Below are positions 33,879 through 46,084 of a DNA stretch of 64,000 bases, one piece after another. Origin of the DNA: Sorex araneus (lineage: Eukaryota > Chordata > Mammalia > Eulipotyphla > Soricidae); assembly GCF_027595985.1 (NCBI RefSeq), contig NC_073307.1, positions 121,685,678 to 121,749,677 of the forward strand, read 5' to 3'. Position 1 is the first letter of the stretch, and every line of letters begins with the position of its first letter. The position numbers and the translations under genes are program-made. A model generated the notes under the pieces. The model was not told the origin of the DNA, did no database searches, and saw nothing but the letters and a program-made list of their open reading frames with translations.

Positions 33879-34094
33879 ACAAGAGAAATTTTTTAAATGC
33901 TTTTGATGGGCTCATGTTCATAGACAAGAAATGGTGTTTGAGTTTAAATATAGCATTGATTCTTAAGACATTAATAGAAGTTTCTCAGACTGAGAAGCAA
34001 AAATTGGAAAATATATGAAAAATGAAACAATGCTGAAGAAATTTGGAGTGTATCTAAAGGTGCAACATATGTGCAAAGGGAAAAGAAACAGAAA

Positions 34095-34345
34095 GGGTCA
34101 CTGTCACTGTCATCCCGTGGCTCATGGATTTGCTCAAGCAGGCACCAGTAACATCTCCATTGTGAGACTTGTTGTTACTATTTTTGGCATATCAACTATG
34201 CCACAGGTAGCTTGCCAGGCTCTGCCCTGCGGGCTAGATACTCTCGGTAGCTTGCTGGTCTCTCCAAGAGGGGCGGAGGAATAGAATCCGGGTCTTCCTT
34301 GTGCAAGGCAAACACCCTACCCACTGTGCTATAGTTATGGAAGGA
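34095..34345 (-). mobile_element. RTE-tailed SINE, antisense, complete
   Basis: Plus strand starts with the tail (TCACTGTCATCCCGTGGCTCATGG, GGCACCAGTAACATCTCC). It continues with body GGTAGCTTGCCAGGCTCTGCC and ends with the reversed head AAACACCCTACCCACTGTGCTAT. Confidence 0.88.
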
Positions 34346-34475
34346 CTGAAGTGATAGCTACCCATGGTGCATTTGATATGCCAAAAACAGAAACAACAAG
34401 TCTCACAATGGAGACGTTACTGGTGCCCGCTCGAGCAAATCGATGAACAATGGAGACTGACAGTGCAACAGACAT
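34346..34475 (+). mobile_element. RTE-tailed SINE, sense, internally deleted
   Basis: GACTGAAGTGATAGC head joined directly to CTACCCATGGTGCATTTGATATGCC body and the GACGTTACTGGTGCCCGCTCGAGC tail. It abuts the preceding antisense copy head to head, forming an inverted repeat. Confidence 0.85.
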
Positions 34476-34559
34476 GCTATACTTACTTCAAAAACATTGT
34501 ATTAATCAAATAAAAACTCCTACAAATAATGGAAAAATAAGCCAATAAAATTTGTAATA

Positions 34560-34800
34560 AATTAAGAAAATAAGTAGATTTATTAAAATCTTTTGTAATT
34601 TTCATCCATAATTGTTTTCTTTGAATTGAATGCTATTTGGTCTGATATAAGTAAGACTGTCCCAGCTTTATTTTACCTACCATTAGTTTGTATGCTTGTT
34701 TCCCTTGCTTTGAATTTAGGAGTGTTTCCTGCAGGAGCAATTAGATGGAGTTTTGTGTTCTGTAGGTAGATGCTGAGAAGTGATACGTGGGCCCTCTGAG
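34560..34800 (-). mobile_element. Ancient L1 fragment, antisense
   Basis: CTGTCCCAGCTTTATTTTACC and GTTTGTATGCTTG followed by a cysteine/glycine-poor remnant match the general pattern of old antisense L1. Weak. Confidence 0.4.
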
Positions 34801-35155
34801 TGCTTCTTGTAACACCCAAAATATAGCTCAAAACAATTTTTAAAAGAATACGGAAAAGCCTTGAGGACCACCAGATGTGCCGCCCAAAGAAGTAAAAAAA
34901 GAATGCAAAATATTGTGCATTTTTACAAGAAAATATATATGCATACAGTTTATATAATACATTGCATGTGTTTTATATGTGTTATAAAATATATAATGCT
35001 CTGTTTTATTGTTAAATATCTCTTGAAAGATTTAAGAAATACTGATAAATATAATAACTGCATTTGCTTTTGAGAGGACTGATGCCTCAGGGCCTGGAAA
35101 GAGAATGACAGTTTTCACAGTGTGCATTAAAATGATTTTTGTTTAAAATCCTTGA

Positions 35156-35355
35156 GGGGGGCAGAGCAATAGTACAGTGGGTAGGGTACTTGCCTTGAAA
35201 GCAATCAACCTAGGTTGGATCCCTGGTATCCCAAGTGGTCCCTCATGCACCACCAGGAGTTATTTCTGAGTACAGAGCCAGGAGTAACTCCTGAACACTG
35301 CTGGGTATGGCACAAAAAGGAAAAAATAAATAAAATATTTTAATAAGATAAAATA
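35156..35355 (+). mobile_element. SINE, poly(A) class
   Basis: GCAGAGCAATAGTACAGTGGGTAGG head, CCTGGTATCCCAAGTGGTCCC body, GAACACTGCTGGGTATGGC end, A-rich tail. Perfect duplication AAAATCCTTGA at 35145-35155 and 35356-35366. Confidence 0.92.
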
Positions 35356-35369
35356 AAAATCCTTGACTG

Positions 35370-36065
35370 ATACTATTTCAAAATAACGTTTGAAAGGAGA
35401 AAAAGTGATGTAATGATAAATATACATTTTATATATATATACACGTATATATAAGCATGAAAAAGAAAGGAAATGGAGGAAAAATAGATGGAGTTAAAAT
35501 TGAACTGATATGAGACAAGTGGAGAAAGAAATAGTGAGAGAAATTGATGCATGAAGAGATGCAGAAATCAAGAAATTCTGGGATGAATAAAATAATGAAA
35601 ATAGGAAACTTCTTTATTGTCATTTGCTATAAAGAACAATTGAGAACTTAGTGGATGGAAGAAAATGTGGACTTAGTGGTGTTTTAAGCTAGGAGATATA
35701 ACATTTAGTATTGTCCAGATATGATCCAACAAAGAACGGGACAGTGAAGATGTATGTGGGAGAGTAAGTAATGTGTAAAATATTTCTCAGCAGAAGATGG
35801 TGGGAACCAGCATAAATGTGGCAAATAAATAAATTAATTAGGGAAGAAAATGCAAATACCTGCCTTGGTGAGAGAGCAAAGACAGAGAAAATAGCTTAGA
35901 GGCAAGATTGACTGATAGGTTTGAGATCTGCGGTTGGGAGGAATACCCACAGAGCATCATCTGAGAGTGACTGAAGAGAAAGAAAAAGTTTCCGGAGTCA
36001 GGATGCTTGATTTATTCCCCTTGACAGGCACATTACAAGGTTTGGTGGTTGCAGCTTAGAACTCA
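35370..36065. other. No recognised feature
   Basis: Purine-rich on the plus strand; no supported gene or repeat. Confidence 0.45.
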
Positions 36066-36071
36066 TGGACC

Positions 36072-36560
36072 CAAAAAAAAAAAAGCTCTGCTCCATTGAT
36101 GGCCCCAGGGTCCCTCCCTCCCTCCTCCCCCGCACCGCGACAGGGAAATCCTTAATGTTCTCTCTCTCCTTTTGGGTGTTATGGTTTGAATGGAGATACT
36201 GGGTAGCTATCATGTTTAATCTATAGTCTGCTTTCAACCCGCCTCTCCTATCCTGAGTGGATCCTCCACTGCACTTTCGTTGGTGTTCCCTTCTCTGTCT
36301 GAGCTGCCCTCTCCCCCAGCATGTGAGGTCAGCTTCCAAACTGTGGAGCAGGCCTCCTGGTACTATTGCTACTATTCTATTTTATATTCCGCCAATGAGT
36401 GCGATTTTTCTGTGTCTGTCTCTTTCTTTCTGACTCATTTCACTTAGCATGGGCACTGGTGGAGGGATGGGTACTCGAGTATTGTATGACTGTAACACAG
36501 GCATGAAACTCTGTAATGGCACCCTCACGATGACTCATTAATGTAAAAAATAAAAATTTT
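36072..36560 (+). mobile_element. 5'-inverted (twin-primed) L1 3' end
   Basis: 36072-36450 is antisense L1 (end of ORF2 plus most of the 3' UTR). It switches at 36451 to sense sequence (GGGCACTGGTGGAGGGATGG) that continues exactly where the inverted part stops and ends in an A-rich tail. This inversion pattern is the signature of twin priming. Confidence 0.88.
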
Positions 36561-36564
36561 TAAA

Positions 36565-39500
36565 AAGTCATGATTAATGAAATATTAAAATAATGAGATG
36601 ATTTTTCTCAACTATGGGTAATACAAGTTAACCGCATGATTTTCTTATTTATAATAAAACTATGAGTACAATTTTAAAAAAAAAAGAAAACTTTGAATGG
36701 TGTAGATTCATTCTTAGCTCTGACCATCCTCTAAGAGCCATATGAGGCAAGGACTGGTATGGTAACTCTCTTGCATATAAGGGAACAGAAGCTCAAGGAG
36801 GCATGTGGAGTGTTTCAGGTTACAGGCCTGAGCTTGAACCCACAGGTATTGGTCTGGACTCACCTCGGAAGCTCAGTTGTTCTGCTGCCAGAGGGTGGTG
36901 TCCAGTAGCCATAGACAGAGGAATGCATCGAGGAATCAAGTAAATTAAAGGGATTTACAACATAGTGATTCACTCTTGTTTTTTATTAAGTGGAAGAGAA
37001 AAATTTTGTGGAATCAATAAAGTAGAGCCTATTAAATATGGAAACCAAAAAAGACAGCACAGAACAGACCACAAAGTCCAGAAGATCCTTCTGCCTCTTT
37101 AAAGGGCCTCTGAACCATGCAGTTCTGACACAGTGCAAGAACATAGAATAGAAGACAGGACTTCTGAGCAGTGAGTTAGCATCCGCACTCAATTATCCAT
37201 CATGTGTTTAATTCCTGCAGCCTTGATGGCCTGATAAGGAGACAAAAAAACGCAACTCTGCTGTCATCACTCAGGGCATTTTATGCATTCTGTTCATTAG
37301 GTAAGAAAACAATTAGGTTTCAGCTCCAATTTTGGTGTGTGTATTTCTGTTTCTTTTGCTTATTAGAACTAGAATTCAATAATACCTACACCTGTCTGAA
37401 GTTTGTTAACCTTTTTATTTTTATATCCCCAGCACCTACCACATATGCCTTGGAGATCTTTTATTTTAGTCTCCTCATTTAACACAGGAAGAAGTTAGAT
37501 TTAAATAAATAGTCTAAAGATTTTCCTGCGATCACATTGGGAAGAGCAGGTTCGAATCATCCCTGTGCTTCTGGAAACTTACCCACAGATCCTGTCCAAT
37601 CACAGATTATGAGAGAATAAAAACTGTGAATTCAGGACATAAAAGAGATTCCGGTAAAGAAACTGCTAGTGGATCCAGATATCCATTCCATTTCTCTCAT
37701 AATTACTCTGAGTAGGGAATGAAATTCTAGTTTAATCTCTCCCTAGGGCTAGATGACATGTATATCTAGATGCTGGACAATAAAAGATGGGCAGAAGAAT
37801 AACCAATGCCTGAGCTGTGCTTCTCTTCCATCTTCCCCTCATCTGGACATGCTGACCTGTCAGGGAGTCAGGGAGGACCTTCAAGGTGAAGACATCTATA
37901 TGATAAGAAGAGAGAAAAACTAAAAGAGCAAGTAAGAGCATATGAGTTGGAAATTTCCAGATCAGCCCTTGGAGCTTCTCTCTTGTTTTATTCACTATTA
38001 TAGTACATTTTCTTAGATTTACCAAGATAAGGACTAGCTATGAAGACCTTGGACTAGCTATGAAGACCTATGTAGCCCTACCTTAAAGCAAAATATACTT
38101 CAGTCTCCATACATTTGTGATAATAGGCAAGATTATTCTTGACAATGACACTACAAGCAAGCAGAAAGACAAACAGAGGATATTTAATAAGAAAACGATC
38201 TAATCACATCCTGTAACTTAGAGAAAGTCCAGGAAATATTAACTGTGAATTGATTCCAGAGAGGACATTCTTTTCCAATTGCTAGCAGATCTCACTTCTG
38301 TCTTCTCTGCCCTCTTGCATCCTACTTGGAGACGTCTCTATGTTCCATGCATGATTCTCTTTACCTGTATCCCAAGTGCTTTAAGTGAAAGGAAAACCAT
38401 GACAGAAGATGCTGTGGGGAAGGGAGGAACTTGGGAATTTTAGCTTGGTCACCTTCTCCTGCAAAGCTGAGTTTTAAATAGGCATGTCACTATTCCCAAG
38501 AATATAGTCTTTATCTGGTGTTTCTTTCTTACAACCATGAATCTAATTACAAATACAACCACAGTGTCCCTAAGTCTCCACCTTCCTACTAGGAAAGCAA
38601 TCAGCTGGACAGTTAAAAAACACCCTGGGTAAGATCTACAAAAATCTCATCTAATTATAATCATTACATAGAGAAAGAATAAAAGTGGGAAACATTTAAG
38701 AGACCTCAAGAAAGTATGAGTAGCCAATGAAGACATAAGAAGATGACCCATAAGTCTTTCAAACTGCAAATCAAGACAATGATATTGGAAATGAAAAAGG
38801 GCTAAGTGGTGGAATAGTCACCAGCAAGCTAACCTATGATTAGAAGTTTGCCATATATTAAGCAAAACACACCACCTGCTCTAGTCTGGCTTGCAGAGAG
38901 ACATATAACTTTGGACATTTGAAGAAGCATCATCGTCCAGCATAATTGGGAGGGAGAAAGCCATTTTGAATACTGATGCATTCTTGCCACATTACCAGGA
39001 CCAAGTCTGATCTGACGAAGAAGGAATGAAACAGCAATAAAAATAATCTACATTGTTTTTAATCATAGGACACTGACGGCCCTGCTGGCAGACAATCTCT
39101 GGCACAAAACCAAAAACAAAACAAAACAAAAATGTAAAACAAACAAACAAAATCCAATAAAACCCAATAATAAAGCAAAATCAAAGGCGCTGGGGGCTTC
39201 AGACCAGCAGCAGCTGGAGAAGTAGAGGCCCCTCCCATCCATCAAGGATCCACTTAATCATTGCCCAGAGATGGAGTCTGTGAGGCCGACTGCTGGCATG
39301 AATAGGAGACCTGAGTGACAACAGAGGAAAAGAGATACCATGGATCTTTCCCTCTGGGGTGCTTTCCGCTCGCCACCACACACCTCCCACTCCCCCCCCC
39401 CCCCCGCCCCGCCAACTGGAAATACTATGGAGGATTGAAGTGGGTCTTGTTTTTTGATTTTTTGTTGTTGTTGTTGTTGTTTTCGATCAAAAACGGCCTC

Positions 39501-39689
39501 CTTCTCTTCCTTAAGGCATTAGAAACAAATTCCAACTCAAAGCCCATAGTGCCCTCTGCAGGAAAATAGAAAACGCAAACCAGGATGTGCAAGCAGAAAT
39601 ATTCTGCAGCTGTCCATTTTAAGTATCCAGAGGAAAACTGAACGCACAATTGAAATAGGGAGCAAAGAATGAAGAGCCAAGCCTGACAG
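36565..39689. other. Longest repeat-poor interval, no gene found
   Basis: About 3.1 kb without recognisable LINE, SINE or LTR sequence. Only small features: a 20-bp tandem duplication near 38030-38070 (GGACTAGCTATGAAGACC twice), a C homopolymer near 39391, (GTT)n near 39463-39481, and a CTCF-like core on the minus strand (39549-39562, CCTGCAGAGGGCAC). Short open frames have no family features. A candidate for conserved non-coding sequence. Confidence 0.5.
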
Positions 39690-39870
39690 ATCTGGAGGGG
39701 CAGAGAGATAATACTAAGGTTAAGCTATTTATATTACATGCACTTATATCCCAGTACTGCATGTTATATCCCAGGGGGTGTGTCCCTGGGAAGTCAGTGC
39801 CAGGAGTGATCCTTGAGCACAAAGCCAAGGGTATCCCCTGAGAACTATAAACTAGGGCCAAACCCACCCC
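39690..39870 (+). mobile_element. Old SINE, poly(A) class
   Basis: GGGGCAGAGAGATAATACTAAGG head, CAGTGCCAGGAGTGATCCTTGAGCAC body, GGGTATCCCCTGAGAACTA end; degraded. Confidence 0.6.
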
Positions 39871-40499
39871 TCCCCTTCAAAAAGAAGAACCAGCCTAACA
39901 GAACTTAAACTTAGAAAAACTCAGCTCAGCACTTAAAAAGCAGGTCCAAGACGTCAAACAATAGCAGCTGGAGCATATGGAGTGGGTCAGCCAAGAAATA
40001 GAAAATACTTAAAAATTCCAAGTGTAAAAATTCAAGTGGTAGATAACAGCGTGGTGGGGAGCCCAGCCCAGTCCCTCCCACAGCCACACCAACACCGGGG
40101 AGTAGATTCAATGCAGAGCCCGATCTGAGTTCCAGCACTGAACTCAGGAGAAGAACTCTGCAGAGGGAGTGAATGCAGCATTGGGGAGATTGGGTGCAAG
40201 CCTGGAGGCAGGGGAGCATGACGACAAAGAGTGCTAATCACAGTAGACTTCTGCGGGTCTGAAATAGGCTTCAGTCGCAGAGTTTTAAAGTACCAATAAA
40301 TGAGAGAAGAAGCCGGGTGTTCAGGTGAGCAACGTGGCCGGAGAATGCTCCGGACCCGAGACCGGGCCAGCAACACCGGGGATCCAGACGGAGGAGGTGC
40401 AGCCACCACACCTTCTCCAGATGGAGCCCCGGCGACACTGAGCAGCAACTAACACAGCTCCGGGATGCGGGACTGGGACAGCTCCGAACCGCACGACCT

Positions 40500-40850
40500 T
40501 TTCTAAAAACTGAAAACATACAATCTTTTAATGGAAAACTAATTATCAAATGCTTCCTTGGTAGCAGGGCTGTCTTTCTTGGGGGGGAACTCCAACAACA
40601 ATAGTGAGTTTTGTCTTGAAATATGGAACATAATCAAGGTAAAGAAAAAATGAAGTGAAATTCATCAGTTATACAGTTGGGGATGAGGGGGCAGGGGTGG
40701 AGGGTATACTGGGGATTTTGGTGGTGGAATATGGGCACTGGTGAATGGATGGGTGTTGGAATATTGTGTAACTAAGACATAAACCTGAGAACTTTGTAAC
40801 TTTCCACATGGTGATTCAATAAAAATTTAAAAAAGAAATAATTAAAAAAT
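40500..40850 (+). mobile_element. Divergent L1 3' UTR (same type as the 553-bp element)
   Basis: Shares CAACAATAGTGAGTTTTGT, GGTGGTGGAATATGGGCACTGG and AACTTTCCACATGGTGATTCAATAAAA with 29830-30150 and 44500-44735. The 480 bases before it (40020-40500) are GC-richer and not matched to anything in the window. Confidence 0.8.
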
Positions 40851-41272
40851 CAAACTATTAAAAATAATAATAATAATTAAGTACCAAGAAATAAAGTGGA
40901 GGTTGGGTGTGCTGAGAACCAAAGTCCGTCTTAGTTCTTGTACCCACTGAGTGAGGAGCAAGAAATTGAGACACAGCAGGATCCGGTTTGGTCTATGTCT
41001 TTGTCACCTCTGGGAGTACAAGTTTTGTCCATTAAGTCTGCAGCTGATCTCACCTTCCTGACACTGGCTTAACCTTGCCTCCTGGCTGTGTGGACTGCAC
41101 ACACAGCCCACAATAGTGACTACAAGCAGATCAGGCCTCCTAAAGCAAGGGTAACAAACAAGGAACCGTGCTCCTGTGTTTGGAACAGTCGGGCAGATAT
41201 TAGTCTGCCAAGCTCTGGTGACAGATGGCTTCTATCTGTCAATCAAACCTTCAATAAGAATTTTTAAAAACC

Positions 41273-41443
41273 GGGGCTGGAGTGATAGCACAGCAGGTAG
41301 GGCGTTTGCCTTGCACGCGGCCTACCTGTTTTCGATTCCCAGCATCCCATATGGTCCCCTGAGCACTTCCAGAAGTAACTACTGAGTGTATGGGCCAGGA
41401 GTAACCCCTGTGCATTGCCGGGTGTGACCCAAAAAGGAAAAAA
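41273..41443 (+). mobile_element. Young SINE, poly(A) class
   Basis: Intact head and body. Perfect 17-bp duplication AAGAATTTTTAAAAACC at 41256-41272 and 41444-41460. Confidence 0.95.
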
Positions 41444-41749
41444 AAGAATTTTTAAAAACCAAACAAAAATCCCAAAGCAATTGGGTGAGCTCTAGAAAAT
41501 AATTGTCATAGTCTACAAATTGTCAATTAAATGAAGAAACACATGAAAGAAAACATCAATAAATTCAGAGAAAGTTTGAGAGAAAGTATCAGAAAAATAT
41601 AACTATTTATTACTCCAAAACCAACTCTGCAAGAAATATAAGATGGTCTTCTATAAAAGGAAAGAAAACTCACTCAGAAAGAGGAAGATACTAGAGACCA
41701 TAAACTGAGGGGAACACAGAAAATAATAAAGGAGATTCCCAGATAATAT

Positions 41750-41890
41750 TTATTTACTTTCTGGAATGGGATTAAGGAAATAGTACATAGAGTAAGATAT
41801 GTGCTTTTTATGCAAAGACCCAAGTTCTATCCTCAACATCATATGGTTCCATGAGCACCACTGGGAATGACTTTTAGGAAAAAGTCAAGA
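41750..41890 (+). mobile_element. Old SINE, poly(A) class
   Basis: GGAAATAGTACATAGAGTAAG head, CATCATATGGTTCCATGAGCACCACTGGGAATG body; strongly degraded. Confidence 0.6.
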
Positions 41891-42049
41891 GTGTACTGTA
41901 GTGGCTCAACAACAAACATAATAACAACAAATTCATGGGGAAAATAAATTTAGACATTCAGATAAGAACAACACAGTAATGCCAAGACAAAAAAATACTT
42001 GGAATGAAAGGCAAACAAAAGCAGATTACCACAATAAAGACTAGAATCA

Positions 42050-42716
42050 AAGTATCACTATCACTGTATCACTGTCATCCCATATATCATCGATTTGCTC
42101 AAGCAGGCGCTAGTAACATCTCCATTTATCATAGCCCTGAGTTTTTAGCAGCCTCTCTTTACTCATTCCTCCCAGCAGTGCTGTATTGGAGGCTCTTTCA
42201 GGGTAAGGGGAATGATACCCATTATTGTTACTGTATTTGGCATATCGAATATGCCACGGAGAGCTTGCCAGGCTCTGCCTTGTGGGCAGGATACTCTCAG
42301 TACCTTGCCAGGTACTCTGAGAGGGAGAACTGGCTATAAGAGGTAGTGCGGCCACCAATGCGGCCATGTGCTTCCAGGAGCATTGTTCTATAGTCTCTGT
42401 ATCTTGGCCATTGATAGAATTACATGGTGTGGGTGTGGGGGAGGGAGTTTGTAGGTGTGGCTGCCTAGCTACTGGAAGATAGGGGATCTGGGTGGAGGAG
42501 GCCCAGTCCCGATACGAGCAGGCTTGGAGGTCTCAGCCCCGAGGTCCCACACACCTGGGTTCCTCTCCTGGTTACTTCATGTATGAGGCTCATTTGAACA
42601 TGTGGAGAGGGGCCATAGGCATAGCTATGGCTGGGTGGTGGAGGTCTTTGGTTGCCAGGGCTCTGTTCAGGGCGGGGAGGGAAACTCAACCCAAGGGGCC
42701 CCGATGAAGACAGCCA
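42050..42716 (-). mobile_element. 652-bp-family RTE-tailed retroposon, antisense
   Basis: Plus strand begins with an octamer-like repeat tail (TATCACTATCACTGTATCACTG), then GGCGCTAGTAACATCTCC, GGAGGCTCTTTCAGGGTAAGGGG, CTAGCTACTGG, CACACACCTGGGTTCC and AAGACAGCCAGGCA. Same order as 52652-53303. Confidence 0.9.
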
Positions 42717-42944
42717 GGCATGGGGGCAAGAGACTCAGCAAGTATAATCACAGAAAATAAAATAAACCCAAAGAAACGAGGTCAAACTGCAAAAACAACC
42801 AAAATTCTCATAGAAAAAAATGGCAGCAAATCACTTATGTTAATAACTTGTCTAAGTGTCGGTGGATTAAGCCCCACCTTGTCAAATTATGCCAAATGGC
42901 TATATAGATCAGGAAATAATATTTTATTTTATTTTCTGTGACGT

Positions 42945-44745
42945 GAGAAAAGCAATCCTGTTCACAATTGCGCCTCAAAAGATCAAGTACCTCGGAATCA
43001 GCTTAACAAAGGAGGTAAAGGACTTGTGTAATGAAAACTACAAAACGCTACTTCAGGAAATAAAAGAGGACACGAGGAAATGGAAAGACTACAAAGCGAT
43101 AGTCATTAAAACAGCACAGTACTGGAACAAAGGCAGAGCTGCAGACCAAGGGAACAGGGTTGAATACTCTAACACACACCCCCAAATATATGATCATCTA
43201 ATCTTTGATAAGGGAGCAAGAAATGTGAAGTGAAGCAAGGAAAGCATGTTTAACAAAACTGTGCTGGAAAAACTGGACAGCTACATGCAAAAAAATGGGC
43301 TTAGACCTCCACCTATCACCAAGTACAAAAGTCAGACCAAAATGGATTAAAGACCTCAACATCAGACCAGAATCCCTAAAGTACATTGAAGACAAGGTTG
43401 GCAAAACCCTCCACGATATTGAAGCCAACTGTATCTTCAAAGCTGACACAACACGGGCCAAGCAAGTGAAAACAGAGATAAATAAATGTGACTATCTCAA
43501 ACTAAAAAGCTTCTGCACCTCAAAAGAAACAGTGACCAAAATACAAAGACAATCTACAGAATGGGAAAGGATATTTACGCAGTACCCATCTGATAAAAGG
43601 TTGATAACAAGGATATACAATGCACTGGGTGAACTCCACAAGAAGAAAACTGCCAACCCGATCAAAAAATGGGGTGATGAAATGAACAGAAACTTTCCCA
43701 AAGAAGAAATCCGAATGGCTGAGAGGCACTTGAGAAAATGTTCAACATCACTAATCATCAGAGAGATGCAGACCAAAACAACCATGAAATATCATCTCAC
43801 ACCACAGAGACTGGCCCACATCCCCAAAAACAAAAGCAACCAGTGTTGGCGTGGATGTGGGGAGAAAGCAACTCTCCTTCACTGCTGGTGGGAATGCTGA
43901 CTGGTTCAGCCCTTTTGGAAAACAATATGGACGATTCTCAAAAAGTTAGAAATTGAGCTTCCATTTATCCGAGTAATACCACTCCTAGGAATATATCCCG
44001 GAGAGGCAAAAAGGTATAGTAAAGATGACATCTGCATTTCTATGTTCATTGCCTCACTGTTTACAATAGCCACAATATGGAAAAAACCAGAGTGCCCAAA
44101 AACAGATGACTGGCTAAAGAAACTCTGGTATATCTACACAATGGAATACTACGTAGCTGTCAGAAAACATGAAGTCATTAAATTTGCATATAAATGGATC
44201 AACATGGAAAGTATCATGCTGAGTGAAATGAGTCGGAAAGAAAGAGACAGACATAGAAAGATCGCACTCATATGTGGAATATAAAGTAGCTGAGAGGTAC
44301 AAGCTTACAATGTTGCAATTTCTGGCAGATATTTCTCTGGACTTAGTTACTAAAATACTAAAATACAGAAATCCAAAACCGTGCGGCTGCTAGTGCGGCC
44401 TCTCAACCTCATATCTCTTTATTCTCAACAATGGAAAACAAATTATCAAATGCTTTCTTTTCAGCCGGTCGACTTTAGGGGGAAGAAACTCCAAATCAAT
44501 AATAGTGACTTTTTTTGTTGAAATATTGAATGTAATCAAAGTAAAGTGAAAGTAAAGTGAAATTTACCAGTTACACATGCAGGATGGGGGGCTGGGGGGG
44601 TGGGGGGGAGAGGGGAGTTTACTGTGATTCTTGGTGGTGGAATATGTGCACTGGTGAAGGAGTGGGTGTTTGAGCATTGTATAACTGAGACTTTAACCTG
44701 AAAGCTTTGTAACTTTCCACATGGTGATTCAATAAAAGAATAAAT
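42945..44745 (+). mobile_element. L1 with internal deletion and alternative 3' UTR
   Basis: ORF2 C-terminal half: LGISLTKEVKDL near 43000, a deletion joining GGAAATGGAAA to GACTACAAAGCG near 43090, an uninterrupted 201-residue frame at 43295-43897 ending in the [18 protein letters not shown] zinc-knuckle-like region, then the ORF2 end RHRKIALICGI at 44284. After that the 3' UTR is not the usual type but the ACAAGCTTACAATGTTGC...GGTGATTCAATAAAAG type. Confidence 0.9.
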
Positions 44746-44749
44746 TAAT

Positions 44750-44935
44750 AAAAAAAGAAATAAAAAATTATTTTCACAATACTATTGATAATGGTTTCTC
44801 ATGCACACAATTCCTACATCACACTCATCCCCAGAGTGCCACCTCCTTCCACAAAGAACCCCTTCAAATACCCTCTGCCCTTCCTCCACACACACATCTC
44901 ACCTCAATTTTGTAGATTAGTTCTCATGTTATGTT
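44750..44935 (-). mobile_element. Old L1 3' UTR fragment, antisense
   Basis: CACACAATTCCTACATCACACTCATCCCC and GAGTGCCACCTCCTTCC are antisense 3' UTR blocks of an old L1 layer. Abuts the receptor relic at 44936. Confidence 0.5.
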
Positions 44936-44996
44936 TCACAACAGCATTTCCTGCCAGACCAACCAACGAAATAATAACGCAATAATCAGTAAGTCT
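44936..44996 (-). pseudogene. MRGPRX relic (TM1 segment)
   Basis: Plus strand CACAACAGCATTTCCTGCCAGACCAAC parallels 12784 and 47588 in the intact genes. The minus strand reads VIISLVGLAGNAVV, the TM1 signature of the family, then breaks into unrelated sequence at 44936 where TM1 should continue. Upstream coding similarity fades beyond about 44996. A truncated, dead copy. Confidence 0.7.
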
Positions 44997-45240
44997 TGGA
45001 TCAGAGTTCATGCTTTACTATTTTTTTCTATATGTTCATTATTGTATGGAAAACCACATGTTATCATCTATAGAATAAGTTTCATCTTAATTGCCTATCC
45101 TGGTTCCCTGTGTCTGTGGGGTGTCCAGTGGGTGTCTGTGTTGCTCAGATGCTCCATCACACCATCAGCACATCCTGATAAAGAAAAGAACTGAAGGTGA
45201 TTAAACATAGCTCAGAGGCTGAGTACATACAGCATTTTTT

Positions 45241-46069
45241 TAATTTTTATTTTTATTTGTTAGTGAATCACCATGAGACAAAGTTACAGACTTACAGGTT
45301 TTCATGCTTATGTTTCAGTCATACAAGTACCCATCCCTCCACCAGTGCCCATTTTCCACCACCAATGGTCCCAGCATCCCTCCCATCACCCCCACCCTGG
45401 CCCCTTCACCTCACCCTGCCTCTGTGGCAGGGCATTCCCATTTGCTCGGTTGCTCTTTTGGGGTGTTGTGGTTTGCTACAGAAGTATTAAGTAGGCATCA
45501 TATTCAGTCTATAGTCTATTTTCAACCTGTATCTCCCATCCCTAGTGGGCCCGCCTAACACTCTTTACTTGGTGATCCCTTCTCTATCAGAGCTGCTTCT
45601 TCACCTAGCATGTGAGGTCAGCTTCCAAGCTTTGGAATACTCCTCTTGGTACTTATCTCTACAATTCTTGGGTGTTAGTCTCCCATTCTGTTACTTTATA
45701 TTCCACAAATGAGTGCAATCTTTCTATGTCTGTCCCTCTCTTTCTGACTCATTTCACTTAGCATGATACTTTCCATGTTGATCCACCTATATGCAAATTT
45801 CATTACTTCATCTTTTCTAACAGCTACACAGTATTCCATTGTGTAGATGTACCAAAGTTTCTTTAACCAGTCATCTGTTCTCGGGCACTTGGGTTTTTTC
45901 CAGATTCTGACTATTGTGAACAGTGCTGCAATGAACATATGGTGCAGATGTCACTTCTCAAAAAATTAGAAATTGAGCTCCCATTTGGCCCAACAATACC
46001 ACTTCTGGTAATATATCCTGGAGATGCAAAAAAGTATAGTAAAAGTGACATCTGCACCTATGTATGTTC
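45241..46069 (-). mobile_element. 5'-inverted (twin-primed) L1, minus strand
   Basis: 45241-45957 is antisense L1 3' end and ORF2 end. 45958-46069 is a sense piece from just upstream in ORF2 (AAATTGAGCTCCCATTTGGC). The two parts overlap by the AGTGACATCTGCAC region. Flanks CATACAGCATTTT recur on both sides (about 45229 and 46070), the target-site duplication. Confidence 0.92.
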
Positions 46070-46084
46070 ATACAGCATTTTATT

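Noticed and set aside
43295-43900. Uninterrupted 201-codon frame as a host gene
   Set aside because: It is the C-terminal part of L1 ORF2 in a truncated, internally deleted element.
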